Part shown: in pieces, positions 9,049 to 17,823 of the stretch
Numbering within the stretch: the stretch's first letter is position 1
Layout: every line of letters begins with the position of its first letter
DNA from: CAZCDS01 sp964497585
GTDB taxonomy: Bacteria; Desulfobacterota; Desulfomonilia; Desulfomonilales; Desulfomonilaceae
DNA: 64,000 bases
Reading direction: 5' to 3'
Assembly (NCBI GenBank): GCA_964497585.1
Contig: CAZCDS010000027.1
Span: forward strand, 1 to 64,000
The notes under the pieces: model-generated
The model's database searches: none
Seen by the model: only the letters and a program-made list of their open reading frames with translations
Told to the model about the DNA's origin: nothing
Program-made: the position numbers and the translations under genes

Positions 9049-10023
9049 ATGACGTACGAGGGGAAAACACGAGAGCAACTCATTAGGGAACTCCTGGAAT
9101 TGCAGAACCGACTTGACAGGCTGATAGAGGAGCAGGCGGGCAAGGATCTCCAGGGAGCCGACCAGGTCGAAATCGGCCCGCCCGTGACCTTGCTCCGCGA
9201 TTCTTTCCAGGAACTGGAAATGGCGCCCAGGCCTCTGCGAGTTGATGAGGAGAGCACCGAATCGATCGAATTGAAGACCCTTTTCACTCGCGATGTCACG
9301 TCCTCGGGGAGCTTTGACGTCCGGGGAGGGATCTGGGCGAGCACCTTCGGCAAAGTCATTCAGGCGCTTCCTATCCCTGCGTTCCTCGTGGACCGGAATC
9401 TGACGGTCACTGTGGCGAATCAGGCCTGCGGCAGGTGGACCCCCAATTACGAGAGAATTCAAGGTCAGCCCTACGCAAGTCTACTCGGAGGACCCTCCGC
9501 CGCGGAGAGGGCTCAGTCACTCCTGGAACGGGTTTTTTCCGACAGGAGGCCCCGCTTCGGTGAGGGGTCACTGACAATCGACAGCGTCGTCGTCTGGGCT
9601 CGCATGACCTTTCGTTCCATCAGAATCATGAAGGAACGATTCGTGCTCGTCCTCGTCGAGGATCTCACCAGGGAAAAGCTCCAGCTCCATGAGAATGAAA
9701 TGCTCAGACTGGAATTGGAAAAACGCGTCGAGCAACGAACAGCCGAACTGCGAAGGACGAATGACGATCTGAGAAATGAAGTGGAAGAACGCAAACGCGC
9801 CGAACGAGAAAGAGAAAAGGTGATCGTCCAGCTTCAGCAGGCGCTCGCCCAGGTAAAGAAATTGAGCGGACTCCTCCCCATTTGCGCGAGTTGCAAGAAG
9901 ATCCGTGACGACAAGGGATACTGGCAGCAGATTGAAGCCTACATCCGTGATCATTCCGAAGCAGAATTCAGCCATGGCCTCTGCCCGGAATGCGCCAAGA
10001 AGCTCTATCCTGATTTCGCCTGA
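9049..10023 (+). CDS. PAS-domain protein with coiled coil and C-terminal zinc-type motif
   Basis: A 324-residue cytoplasmic protein. Residues 1-30 are a short coiled coil (TREQLIRELLELQNRLDRL). A PAS domain occupies about 105-215 (IPAFLVDRNLTV, VWARMTFRS, LVEDLT). A long coiled coil (about 215-275) follows, then a C-terminal motif at 275-324 with CASCKKIRDDKGYW and CPECAKKLYP, whose four Cys can hold a zinc. This tail is frequent at the end of PAS and receiver proteins of anaerobic proteobacteria; its function is unknown to me. There is no kinase or GGDEF output. The PAS part and the ELKTLFTRDVT sequence before it resemble the N-terminus of the GGDEF-EAL protein at 46559-48898, so the two may share an input signal. 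Confidence 0.82.
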   Translation: MTYEGKTREQLIRELLELQNRLDRLIEEQAGKDLQGADQVEIGPPVTLLRDSFQELEMAPRPLRVDEESTESIELKTLFTRDVTSSGSFDVRGGIWASTFGKVIQALPIPAFLVDRNLTVTVANQACGRWTPNYERIQGQPYASLLGGPSAAERAQSLLERVFSDRRPRFGEGSLTIDSVVVWARMTFRSIRIMKERFVLVLVEDLTREKLQLHENEMLRLELEKRVEQRTAELRRTNDDLRNEVEERKRAEREREKVIVQLQQALAQVKKLSGLLPICASCKKIRDDKGYWQQIEAYIRDHSEAEFSHGLCPECAKKLYPDFA

Positions 10024-10550
10024 CCGTCCGCAAGAGACTTGCTCCCGTCGGCAAAAACCGGAGTTGGGGGTACAACCATGCGTAATTCGTGACGAATGAA
10101 TAAGATTCCCTATGGTGTCCGTGGGGGTCACGTAGCACGAGTGTTGGCACCGGGGCTGCCTCATCTCGCGGTCCAGTGAGGAAATCGCAGGCAGCGGACG
10201 TTTTTCTGTGACTGGTTTAAGATCAGGCCGCCTAGCTATGGAGAAGCGCAGCGGCTCATCTGGGCGGGCGGGATAACCTGGGCTTGCGGCCCCGCCGCTT
10301 TTGGAGGTGGTGGCGGATCGGCGAGAATTGCTGGACAGCTGGTTGGATTGGACGAGGTTGAACTCCTCCTCCTTTACGAGCGAACGGGCAGATCCGCTGG
10401 GAGCGATCATCTCATGGCTCGGCAGGAAGGAGGGCTTCGCAGAGTATTACGGAAGCAGAACCCCGGCCGAAAAGCGTTTCGAGGGAACTTAAGTATGGAG
10501 CACCTGGTACTTCCAGCGGTGTGGTCGCGCCCAAGTAGCAGGAGAAAACC
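10024..10550. other. Intergenic, no gene recognised
   Basis: About 530 bases without a supportable gene. A weak sigma-54-like GG-N10-GC pairing (TTGGCACCGGGGCTGCC) occurs at about 10143-10159, but it is 390 bases from the next start and the -12 element is only partial, so it is not called as a promoter. Confidence 0.35.
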
Positions 10551-11213
10551 ATGAAATCTGCGGACAGGACTCACAGGACCTTGATGTGGGCGAGAGCTCT
10601 CATTGCTTTGTTCTGCGCCATCAATTACTTCCCGTTGCCCTCCACCGCTGAAATCACTGTTGAGGGAGATACGGTAGTAGTCAGGAACGGACATGACCAG
10701 AAGGACTGTGTGGAACGGGTGAAACGAATCGTCCCCTTCGAAAAGCGACTTCGCTTGGATAGATTTCCGCCTTCTATTCCTCATTCGTTGCTTTTCAACA
10801 TGAAGAGCTCAATGATTCAGGGCGTCAAGGTCGCAGTGTCTCCCGGCAAGGGCTTTGCCGTCATCATGTCGTATGTCCGTTCAAAACCATTGCTTGCAGC
10901 CGAGGTTCCCTATGATTGCGATTCGAGCATAGCGGTAATAGACTCGGCAGGATGCGTGAGATCCAGGTTGAAAGGAGATTATCTCTGGATCGTGCCTCAC
11001 GAGAGTCTCCCCTGTTTCGCCTTGGTGCAAGACTACTGCTGCGATATCAAGGGCAAAGCGACTTTGTTTGGACTCTCCGGCAACAAGATCTGTGACGGAT
11101 ACATCGGAAGGGAGACCCCAGTTCTTACGGGGAACAAGTTCACGTGCGGTACTGAGTGGCGGCGCGGAAAACTCGATGACCGGAAAGATGTTTTGCTTAA
11201 TCAGGTACCATGA
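10551..11213 (+). CDS. Exported protein of unknown function
   Basis: A 220-residue protein with an N-terminal signal peptide: basic start MKSADRTHR, hydrophobic core ALIALFCAINYF and a likely cleavage after the Ala of STA near residue 33. The mature part begins EITVEGDTVVVRNG and has seven Cys, several late (DCDSS, CFALVQDYCCDIKG, CDGY, FTCGTEW), compatible with periplasmic disulfides. AGGAGAAAACC upstream supports the ATG at 10551. I do not recognise the family. It stands alone, followed by a gene-free stretch. Confidence 0.65.
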   Translation: MKSADRTHRTLMWARALIALFCAINYFPLPSTAEITVEGDTVVVRNGHDQKDCVERVKRIVPFEKRLRLDRFPPSIPHSLLFNMKSSMIQGVKVAVSPGKGFAVIMSYVRSKPLLAAEVPYDCDSSIAVIDSAGCVRSRLKGDYLWIVPHESLPCFALVQDYCCDIKGKATLFGLSGNKICDGYIGRETPVLTGNKFTCGTEWRRGKLDDRKDVLLNQVP

Positions 11214-11606
11214 CATTCACGAAATGGTTCGAATGGGGGCTCAGGCTGGTTCTTGTCCATTTCTTTGCTCGAGATGGTGAGCAGGCTTCAAGTTCCCGGT
11301 ACACCATGCCGCTTCGGGTTAGAATGCTGTTTTGATCCTTGCTTCCGCCTGCCTACTTGTCCTGAGAACTCCCCGCCCAGGCGACCAAGGAAATCAGCAG
11401 GCACAAGAGGCGGCCCCAGATCAAGCCCTCATGCTACTCGACCCATAAGCACGTCTCAAATCATCATGCTCCTTCATCAAAAACTACGTATGGTGTGCCC
11501 GAAAATAGCGGAACAGCGACTCATTTGCGCGGGAGTCTGAAGACTGCCGCCTCAGAACTGCCCATAGGCCGTAAACGTGGCTGAAAATGCCTTCAAGGGC
11601 CTCTGT
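11214..11606. other. Intergenic, no gene recognised
   Basis: About 390 bases between converging genes. A 95-codon frame at 11253-11540 is Pro/Arg-rich, lacks a clear ribosome binding site and matches nothing; nothing else is seen. Confidence 0.35.
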
Positions 11607-12359
11607 CTAAAGATGGGGACACATGGAGACGCATTTGATGCAGGTGTACCATGAGTGATCATCCACGCCGGTAATATGGTTAATCATCTGCAGGTCTTCG
11701 GGTGGCGGTTTGAGTGTTCTCATAGCATGGGAAAAGATGGGGCTCTTCATCGAATGCTTGAGGCACGCGATACGATTCACTTTCCCTTCTTTGTCAATAG
11801 CGTGTACGGGGCACTGTTCTTGGCACACAAAACAATCGGCTGGGCATCCTCGGTCATCCCTCTCCGGCACGCTGCTCGGAGTCAAGGATGCTGTCGTAAC
11901 GATACCGCCAAGAAGCAACCGGGGGCCGTACCTGGAATTGAAAAGCAACCCGTTTTTACCCACTTTGCCTATGCCGGCAGCTTCGCCTGCTTTCACAAGA
12001 CTCAGATAACCCCAGAAGTCGCCCCACCCGGGGACGTCATAGGGGAATCATCCATAGACGGGCACTGCTATCTCGCCCTCCTCTTCAATCACATTGGCCG
12101 CGTGCATTAGAATGGCGTCAATATGGCGGTAGTAAACCGCTGCAGCACGCCAGTACATTTGTTCCGCTTTTCCAACACACTTGAAAATTCCCTTTGAGAA
12201 AGGCATTCCCATGCAAACAATACTTCTTGCCCCAGGAAGCACATCGGAAGGCCTATAGCCCGAGGGTTCGGACTCAAGTGACGATGCTTGTGCGACCCCG
12301 AACACACCAATGTTGTTGTCCAGAAAAAATGCCTTGATTTTATCCGTGATCTCCTTCAT
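11607..12359 (-). CDS. COG1600/QueG-like iron-sulfur protein, probable selenoprotein (in-frame UGA)
   Basis: Two open stretches in the same frame, 12359-12048 and 12047-11607, are separated only by a TGA at 12050-12048. Read through, they give one 250-residue protein with no other stop. The part before the TGA ends IAVPVYG; the part after it runs FPYDVPGWGDFWGYLSLV, then GKVGKNGLLFNSRYG and LLLGGIVTTA, the conserved central block of epoxyqueuosine-reductase-like (COG1600) proteins. The end carries 4Fe-4S ligands CPADCFVCQEQCP and CIKCVSMCP. A GC-rich hairpin starts right after the TGA with its apical loop (GGGU) about 18 bases away, as expected for a bacterial SECIS element. The UGA residue probably replaces a Cys; a nonsense mutation is the alternative. 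The product is likely a corrinoid- or thiol-linked reductase of unknown substrate. It lies 118 bases after the ferredoxin gene on the same strand. Confidence 0.78.
12010..12050 (-). promoter_or_regulatory. Candidate bacterial SECIS hairpin with its UGA
   Basis: On the minus strand the UGA (12050-12048) is followed by UUCCCC, then GUCCC, a loop GGGUG, GGGCGAC with one bulged C, and a closing GGGG. Inner pairs are GUC/GAC and CCC/GGG around the loop at 12029-12025; outer pairs are CCCC (12045-12042) with GGGG (12013-12010). The loop starts about 18 bases after the UGA and begins with G, which fits the general bacterial SECIS rule of a loop 16-37 bases downstream with a G in the first two positions. 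Folded by eye only. Confidence 0.6.
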
Positions 12360-12477
12360 GAACCACCTTCCTCCCAGAAGCCGTTCGGTCTGGTTACGGA
12401 CTCCATTTGCACGCTTGTTCTTGAGGTACGTTTTTCTGCCGACGTCGTCTGGGCAATTCTGAGCTTCGTTACACCTC

Positions 12478-13575
12478 TCAACTCTTGGACTTGCTCGTCA
12501 CAGCGAGCGGAACGAGCGATTTGCCGCGAGCAGACGCCAGGTTCATGAGGTATTCCTGGCCCGAGACCGGAGGTATCCGACATTCCGATTCGGGCTTTCG
12601 TTGCAGGCGCACAGCTTCATCCGGGCAGGTGGTAATGCAGAGACCGCAGCCGATGCACCTGTCGAGGTCGACTTCGGCGACATTATCTGCACCGATTTTA
12701 ATAGCTTCCATTTGGCAGCGGTCCACGCAGGTTGCGCACGCCTGGCAGAGGTCGCGGTCGACCTCGGCGTAGTAATTTGTCAAAACCTTTTCCGCAGGCT
12801 TGGGGTGAGTTTTGATCGACCGCAGAATTTCGCAACAGTCCCCGCAGCAATTACACATTCCTCCTACTTCCTGCGCCACAAAGGGTTGCGGGACAAGGCC
12901 GACTTCTTCGCATCGATCTATAATGGCAAGGGCTTCTTCCTGACTGATGAATCGCCCCATGCCCTTGTCAACGTAGTATTGCGCGTGGCTGCCAAACTGG
13001 AAACAGACTTCCATGGGCTTATCGCATCCTTTGTCCAAGAGGTTTTGCGAGATCCTGCATATACACTTCGCAACAGAGATTGTGTCTTTGGACCTCAGAA
13101 TGGCTCTCACGTCTTCGTATGGAGCCACGGGCCACGAATAATCGATGGACTTGTTGACCGGGACGGATCGCAAGGGAGGCGCCTCACCCATACCTCGCCG
13201 GAAGGCTTCACCGAAGTACTGGTCGAAAAGCTCCGCACATTCCTTGTCGATGTTCTTGACTTGATAGTCCCACGAGCCCACAACAAAAGGGACCGCTCCG
13301 TACCTGACGGACTCCCCTTTCTTGAGCCGGAAAATGAGCCCTTTGTCCACCATTCTTTCGAGGACAGGAACAACCGCGTTCTGGTCGAGACCGAGTCGCC
13401 GGGCCACCGCGTCAGCGGTTTCGAGCATCATGCTGAGTTGGAGGTACATCGCGGCCTCTTCTTCGGTGAACAACTTCTCCAAGATCCGCATCTCCACGCC
13501 GGATTCGGTTGCGGGGAATCCTACGGAATACTGATCCAACTGATCACGAAGATCGTAATAGACTTGGCTGGGCAT
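12478..13575 (-). CDS. Winged-helix / Cys-rich / double 4Fe-4S ferredoxin protein
   Basis: A 365-residue protein. The ATG at 13575 is preferred over an upstream in-frame start at 13746 because AGAGGAGGAGACA stands directly before it. Residues about 30-95 form a winged-helix-like region (TADAVARRLGLDQNAV). The middle has CICRISQNLLDKGCDKP and further on CNCCGDCC, a dense Cys cluster that may bind another Fe-S centre. Near residues 278-320 are two standard ferredoxin motifs, CQACATCVDRCQ and CIGCGLCITTCP. Proteins of this layout occur in anaerobes next to Fe-S oxidoreductases and probably act as electron carriers or redox-linked partners. It is transcribed toward the probable selenoprotein (118 bases) and away from the MarR gene (205 bases), suggesting one redox unit. 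Confidence 0.82.
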   Translation of the reverse strand: MPSQVYYDLRDQLDQYSVGFPATESGVEMRILEKLFTEEEAAMYLQLSMMLETADAVARRLGLDQNAVVPVLERMVDKGLIFRLKKGESVRYGAVPFVVGSWDYQVKNIDKECAELFDQYFGEAFRRGMGEAPPLRSVPVNKSIDYSWPVAPYEDVRAILRSKDTISVAKCICRISQNLLDKGCDKPMEVCFQFGSHAQYYVDKGMGRFISQEEALAIIDRCEEVGLVPQPFVAQEVGGMCNCCGDCCEILRSIKTHPKPAEKVLTNYYAEVDRDLCQACATCVDRCQMEAIKIGADNVAEVDLDRCIGCGLCITTCPDEAVRLQRKPESECRIPPVSGQEYLMNLASARGKSLVPLAVTSKSKS

Positions 13576-13780
13576 TGTCTCCTCCTCTTGTCTGGAACGG
13601 TATTGCACCGTCCCCTTGTCGGCGGCTTTGACGTCGTGACGCGGTTCCGTGACACCCCCCCACTCCCATAGAACGCGTTGCTTCAGCAGGCCACCGTAAA
13701 GCCGCGATCCACAGAGCCTGCGTGCACAGGAGGACCACTCTTGCACGGCATCAACATGGCTCCCTGTGCGCGCCTTTGAA

Positions 13781-14212
13781 TCACCTCCCTTTAAATTTCT
13801 TCAATATCCCACCGAGGACTCTTTTGAGGGCCTCGATCTCATTCTCAGAAAAACCTGCTTTGATTGAGTCATTGACTCTTCGGATTATCGGTTTCGCTCT
13901 CCCAGCCTCGTCCAGTCCTGCCGGTGTTGCACAGATGAGCGAGGCTCTACGATCAGTGGGGTCAGCGACCCGCGTGACAAAGCCTGATTTCTCAAGACGG
14001 TCGACCAGGCCGGTCATTGCAGAATTCTCGATGCCGAGAATCTTCCCAAGTTCAGAGATCATCCGACGGTCTTGCTGTTTCAGCAGGAACAGAATGGCCG
14101 ATTGAGCGATCGTGATTCGTACACCCTCTGCTGCCAGGGCTTTATTCGCGTGTTTCTTCACCGCCTGCTGGGCTGTTGCCAGCAAGAAGAGCAGCCTGTC
14201 ATCTCGGTTCAT
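13781..14212 (-). CDS. MarR-family transcriptional regulator
   Basis: A 143-residue MarR-type regulator. The winged helix lies around residues 45-100: ISELGKILGIENSAMTGLVDRLEKSG is the recognition region in two parts, followed by the wing DPTDRRAS, the most diagnostic MarR motif. The ATG at 14212 (GAGG 7 bases upstream) is preferred over an in-frame TTG at 14227. Family members bind as dimers to palindromes and respond to small phenolic, oxidant or thiol-reactive ligands. The two downstream genes on the same strand are Fe-S proteins, which makes control of this redox group the simplest guess. Confidence 0.9.
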   Translation of the reverse strand: MNRDDRLLFLLATAQQAVKKHANKALAAEGVRITIAQSAILFLLKQQDRRMISELGKILGIENSAMTGLVDRLEKSGFVTRVADPTDRRASLICATPAGLDEAGRAKPIIRRVNDSIKAGFSENEIEALKRVLGGILKKFKGR

Positions 14213-14557
14213 GGGACCTCGACGCAAAAAAGTTAGTTACCAAGCAAGTACTCCGTATACGTAATATCAAGTCGTTTATATTCTACGTGTGTAATACTGT
14301 CAAGTACTTTTTCAGGTTCTTCTCCCAATTGCATGTCATACGTTGATACAGAAGAGAGACCATGCTCCCGCTCTGGGTTCTCACCAATCTGAGAGGACCG
14401 AGAAGCCATTTCCAGGAACGTCCTCTTCCGCGGTTTCGGGAGTGCCGAGGTAAGCTTTGCCATCAGCGGCTGGGACGGTGAGTTATGATAAGTTATCTTG
14501 CTATTTCAGTAGGTAGTATGATATTATTCCAGTATCTTATGAACTGGAGACACCAAC
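14213..14557. promoter_or_regulatory. Divergent promoter region with possible MarR operator
   Basis: This 345-base region separates marR from the rightward gene at 14558. It is AT-rich compared with its surroundings. An 8-base word CAAGTACT occurs at 14245-14252 and 14301-14308, and between them lie TACGTAATAT and ATATTCTACGT, which are imperfect inverted copies of each other. This arrangement could be an autoregulatory operator. A 76-codon frame at 14233-14463 crosses it but is not convincing as a gene. Confidence 0.35.
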
Positions 14558-14968
14558 GTGATAAAAATAAGGAGGATTACCAAGGTCTCTCGGATGGTGA
14601 AGATCCGGGAGATCGTGATGGACCTCAAATCGAGCACTTCCGACGAAGAGATTATGGACAAATACGCGCTCACATGGCGGCAGCTCGCCAAGATTTACGC
14701 CAAGCTCTTCTACAGCGGGTATCTATGCGAGCCGGATATTGTTCGGCGGCGGGAGATGCGCGCGGGCATGTCCACCGCACATATACCGGTGACCCAGATC
14801 GATAGCGTCAGTGCGGGATACAACTGTTCCCTATGCGGATTTACCTCCGCGTTTCACTTCAGCGAATGTCCACGTTGCCATGGGGTAAACCTGCGGCGTC
14901 TCGCGAGGAAACGGCGCAGCCTGGACCATGCGGCCCGCACCAGTGTCGCGGCAAACCCCTTCATGTAG
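14558..14968 (+). CDS. Shared N-terminal module + zinc ribbon protein
   Basis: A 136-residue protein. Residues about 8-55 are the shared module (DLKSSTSDEEIMDKYALT), more diverged than the other three copies. Residues 89-109 hold CSLCGF and CPRCHG, a four-Cys zinc ribbon. The tail is basic (RRLARKRR). There is no membrane segment, so it is probably cytoplasmic. GTG at 14558 has GGAG 8 bases upstream and keeps the whole module; an internal ATG at 14594 would cut into it. The zinc ribbon and basic tail suggest nucleic-acid or protein contact, but no function is known. It precedes nrdJ by 116 bases on the same strand, possibly by chance. Confidence 0.72.
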   Translation: MIKIRRITKVSRMVKIREIVMDLKSSTSDEEIMDKYALTWRQLAKIYAKLFYSGYLCEPDIVRRREMRAGMSTAHIPVTQIDSVSAGYNCSLCGFTSAFHFSECPRCHGVNLRRLARKRRSLDHAARTSVAANPFM

Positions 14969-15084
14969 GCGGAGGGACAAGGAGGAATTCTCTCCTCTTG
15001 CGTTGATAAATACCCGGAATTATCCTAAGATAAGATCAGGGAACGCTCGTCGAACCCCTTGAGTAATCATGGAGGATGATCCTC

Positions 15085-17823
15085 ATGTCCGGTGGAATCC
15101 GGTCCATTCACAGTGAGCCCGGCAAGGGTACCGTTCCCACGGTAGAGGCGACCGCAGAGGGTCTCCGGTTTCATCGGTTCTTTTCGGCACCGGCCAGGGA
15201 TCCGCTGGCTGCTCTTGAGTGGGGTTCCCGTTCCGCGGTGATCCGCACTGAGAGTGGCGCGGTGATCTTTGAGCAGTCTGATGTCGAGGCGCCGGTGTTC
15301 TGGTCGGACATGGCGGTCAACGTGGTGGTTTCCCGGTACTTTCGAGGTACGCCCGGAACACCCGAACGAGAGCGCAGCGTCAAGGACCTCATCCTCAGGG
15401 TGGCAAACGCGATTCACCGGTGGGGATTGGAGCAAGGGTATTTCGCTTCAGAGGAAGACGCGGCGGTCTTCCGTGACGAACTGATCTTTCTCCTCGTACA
15501 CCAGAAGGCGTCCTTCAACAGTCCGGTCTGGTTCAACGTAGGGGTGGACGAGGCTCCCCAGTGTTCCGCGTGCTTTATCCTCAGCGTGGACGACACAATG
15601 GAGTCCATCCTAGAATGGTACAAACAAGAGGGTCTGATCTTCAAGGGAGGATCCGGCTCCGGGGTCAACCTCTCCCGGTTGAGATCGGCCAGAGAACAAT
15701 TAGGCGGCGGCGGCACTGCGTCCGGTCCGGTTTCGTTCATGAGGGCCGCGGACGCATCGGCCGGCGTGATAAAATCTGGAGGCAAGACCCGGCGCGCAGC
15801 CAAGATGGTGATCCTCGACGTCGAGCATCCGGACATACTGGAGTTCATACGTTCCAAGGTGGAGGAAGAAGCCAAGGCCCGGATCCTTGCCGCTGCCGGG
15901 TACCGAGGAGGGTCTGGTAGCGATGACTTCCTTTCCGTGGCCTTTCAGAATTCGAATCATTCCGTTCGCGTGACCGACGCATTCATGGAAGCAGACAAGG
16001 ACGACCAGGAATGGCGCACACGCTTAATCCTCTCAAAGGAGACGGCAGAAACGTTGCGGGCACGAGAGCTGATGCACGAGATGGCCCGAGCGGCTCACGC
16101 GTGCGGAGACCCGGGCATCCAGTTTCATACGACGATCAATCGTTGGCATACCTGCCCGGAAAGCGCGCCCATTCGCGCTTCCAATCCATGCTCCGAGTAT
16201 ATGCACGTCGACGATTCCGCGTGCAATCTGGCATCGCTGAAGCTCACTGCTTTCCTGCAGGGGGATCTCTTTCGGACGGACGCGTTCCGTCACGCGGTTG
16301 ACGTCATGATCACCGCGCAGGAAATCATCATCGACAAAGCAGGGTATCCGACGCCGGCGATAGCGGAGAACTCGCGCCGATTAAGGGCCCTCGGGTTGGG
16401 GTACGCGGATCTGGGTGCGCTTTTAATGGGAATGGGACTCCCGTACGATTCGGATGGTGCCAGGGCCTGGGCGTCCGCAGTGACATCGCTGATGACCTCG
16501 GAAGCGTACGTGCAGTCAGCACGTATGGCTCGTATCCGGGGCCCCTTCGAGGAATTCGCAGCGAACCGGGACGCGATGTTGGGCGTAATCGAGCTGCACC
16601 GGCAGCACTCGGCCCGCCTTGGCCCCGGGGGAGCTCCGAAGGAATTGGTCGCGGAGGCACTCGCCGGCTGGGATCTGGCCCTGGAGATGGGACGAGAGCA
16701 CGGCTATCGGAACTGCCAGGCAACGGTACTTGCCCCGACAGGTACAATCGCGTTCATGATGGATTGCGACACCACCGGGATAGAGCCGGAGATGGCTCTG
16801 GTCAAATACAAGAAGCTGGCTGAAGGCGGACAACTCAAAATCGTCAACAAGACGGTCGCCCGCGCGCTGGAGCACTTGGGGTACCCTCCGGTTGTGGCTC
16901 ACCACATCGTGGCCAAGATTGAAAGAACCGGATCCCTTGAAGGGCTCGACGAGCTTGAACCTGAGCATTTGCCGGTCTTTGACTGCGCGTTTCGGCCACT
17001 GAGCGGAAAACGATTCATTGCGCCCGAGGGACACCTCCGCATGATGGCCGCGGTGCAGCCATTAATATCAGGCGCGATTTCCAAGACGATCAATCTGCCC
17101 AACGAGACGACGGTCGAAGAAATCGAGGAGATCTTTCGTCTCGCGTGGAGACTGGGACTCAAGTCGGTCGCGGTGTACCGGGACGGGTGTAAGAGCAGTC
17201 AGCCCGTGCATCTGGAAGAGAAGACCCTTAGCCAACGCACCCGACCTGAGCGACGTCGGCTACCGGTCGATTGCAGGAGCGAGCGCCACAAGTTCGAGGT
17301 TGCCGGCCAGAAGGGATACATTCACACCGGCTTCTATGACGACGGAAAAGTCGGTGAGATCTTCATCCGGATGGCCAAGGAGGGCAGCACCATCTCCGGG
17401 TTGATGGACACCATTGCGACCCTCACCTCTATAGCGCTCCAGTACGGCGTCCCGTTGGAGGCCCTCGTGAACAAATTCAGCCACGTCCGTTTCGAGCCCG
17501 CTGGGTTCACCAAGAATCCGGACATCCCCATGGCCAAATCGCTGACCGACTACATCTTTCGGTATCTCGGGACACGTTACCTCGATCCGGAACAGCAGGA
17601 GGCAGCAGGCATTCTCGCTCCGGGCCATGACCTTGCGGAGTCGGCTGAGCCAACCTCATTGCCACAGTATCCGACCGAGCCGCCCAGCGACCATGCAGAT
17701 AAGGGCCATGCGTTCAATCCCCAGTCCGACGCGCCCGCGTGCCACGACTGCGGAGCCATCATGGTACGGAGCGGCTCCTGCTACCGATGCCTCAACTGCG
17801 GCGCCACGAACGGCTGCTCCTGA
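15085..17823 (+). CDS. nrdJ: Adenosylcobalamin-dependent ribonucleoside-diphosphate reductase (class II)
   Basis: A 912-residue class II ribonucleotide reductase that makes deoxynucleotides without oxygen by cobalamin radical chemistry. Visible hallmarks are FNSPVWFNVG and PQCSACFIL (first redox Cys), NPCSEYMHVDDSACNLASLKL read in two parts with the radical-site Cys, and PTGTIAFMMDCDTTGIEP for phosphate binding and the active-site loop. After the catalytic barrel a C-terminal domain of about 300 residues ends in a four-Cys zinc ribbon (CHDCG, CYRCLNCG), as in NrdJ of many bacteria. GGAGG at 15071-15075 places the start at ATG 15085, not 15076. No cobalamin riboswitch is apparent in the 115 bases upstream. 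Class II enzymes work with or without oxygen, in keeping with an anaerobe that meets some oxygen. Confidence 0.96.
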   Translation: MSGGIRSIHSEPGKGTVPTVEATAEGLRFHRFFSAPARDPLAALEWGSRSAVIRTESGAVIFEQSDVEAPVFWSDMAVNVVVSRYFRGTPGTPERERSVKDLILRVANAIHRWGLEQGYFASEEDAAVFRDELIFLLVHQKASFNSPVWFNVGVDEAPQCSACFILSVDDTMESILEWYKQEGLIFKGGSGSGVNLSRLRSAREQLGGGGTASGPVSFMRAADASAGVIKSGGKTRRAAKMVILDVEHPDILEFIRSKVEEEAKARILAAAGYRGGSGSDDFLSVAFQNSNHSVRVTDAFMEADKDDQEWRTRLILSKETAETLRARELMHEMARAAHACGDPGIQFHTTINRWHTCPESAPIRASNPCSEYMHVDDSACNLASLKLTAFLQGDLFRTDAFRHAVDVMITAQEIIIDKAGYPTPAIAENSRRLRALGLGYADLGALLMGMGLPYDSDGARAWASAVTSLMTSEAYVQSARMARIRGPFEEFAANRDAMLGVIELHRQHSARLGPGGAPKELVAEALAGWDLALEMGREHGYRNCQATVLAPTGTIAFMMDCDTTGIEPEMALVKYKKLAEGGQLKIVNKTVARALEHLGYPPVVAHHIVAKIERTGSLEGLDELEPEHLPVFDCAFRPLSGKRFIAPEGHLRMMAAVQPLISGAISKTINLPNETTVEEIEEIFRLAWRLGLKSVAVYRDGCKSSQPVHLEEKTLSQRTRPERRRLPVDCRSERHKFEVAGQKGYIHTGFYDDGKVGEIFIRMAKEGSTISGLMDTIATLTSIALQYGVPLEALVNKFSHVRFEPAGFTKNPDIPMAKSLTDYIFRYLGTRYLDPEQQEAAGILAPGHDLAESAEPTSLPQYPTEPPSDHADKGHAFNPQSDAPACHDCGAIMVRSGSCYRCLNCGATNGCS

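Noticed and set aside
10143..10159. Sigma-54-like promoter sequence
   Set aside because: The GG-N10-GC spacing fits, but the -12 element is poor and the next start is about 390 bases away with no enhancer-binding regulator nearby.
12601..13671. 356-codon plus-strand frame opposite the ferredoxin gene
   Set aside because: It is the mirror of a gene with clear 4Fe-4S motifs on the minus strand; no ribosome binding site or motif of its own. High GC creates such shadows.
14233..14463. 76-codon minus-strand frame upstream of marR
   Set aside because: It overlaps the presumed operator and promoter, has no motif and only a weak ribosome binding site.
14969..15084. Cobalamin riboswitch before nrdJ
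   Set aside because: The 115-base leader shows no B12-box-like sequence and is too short for the usual structure.
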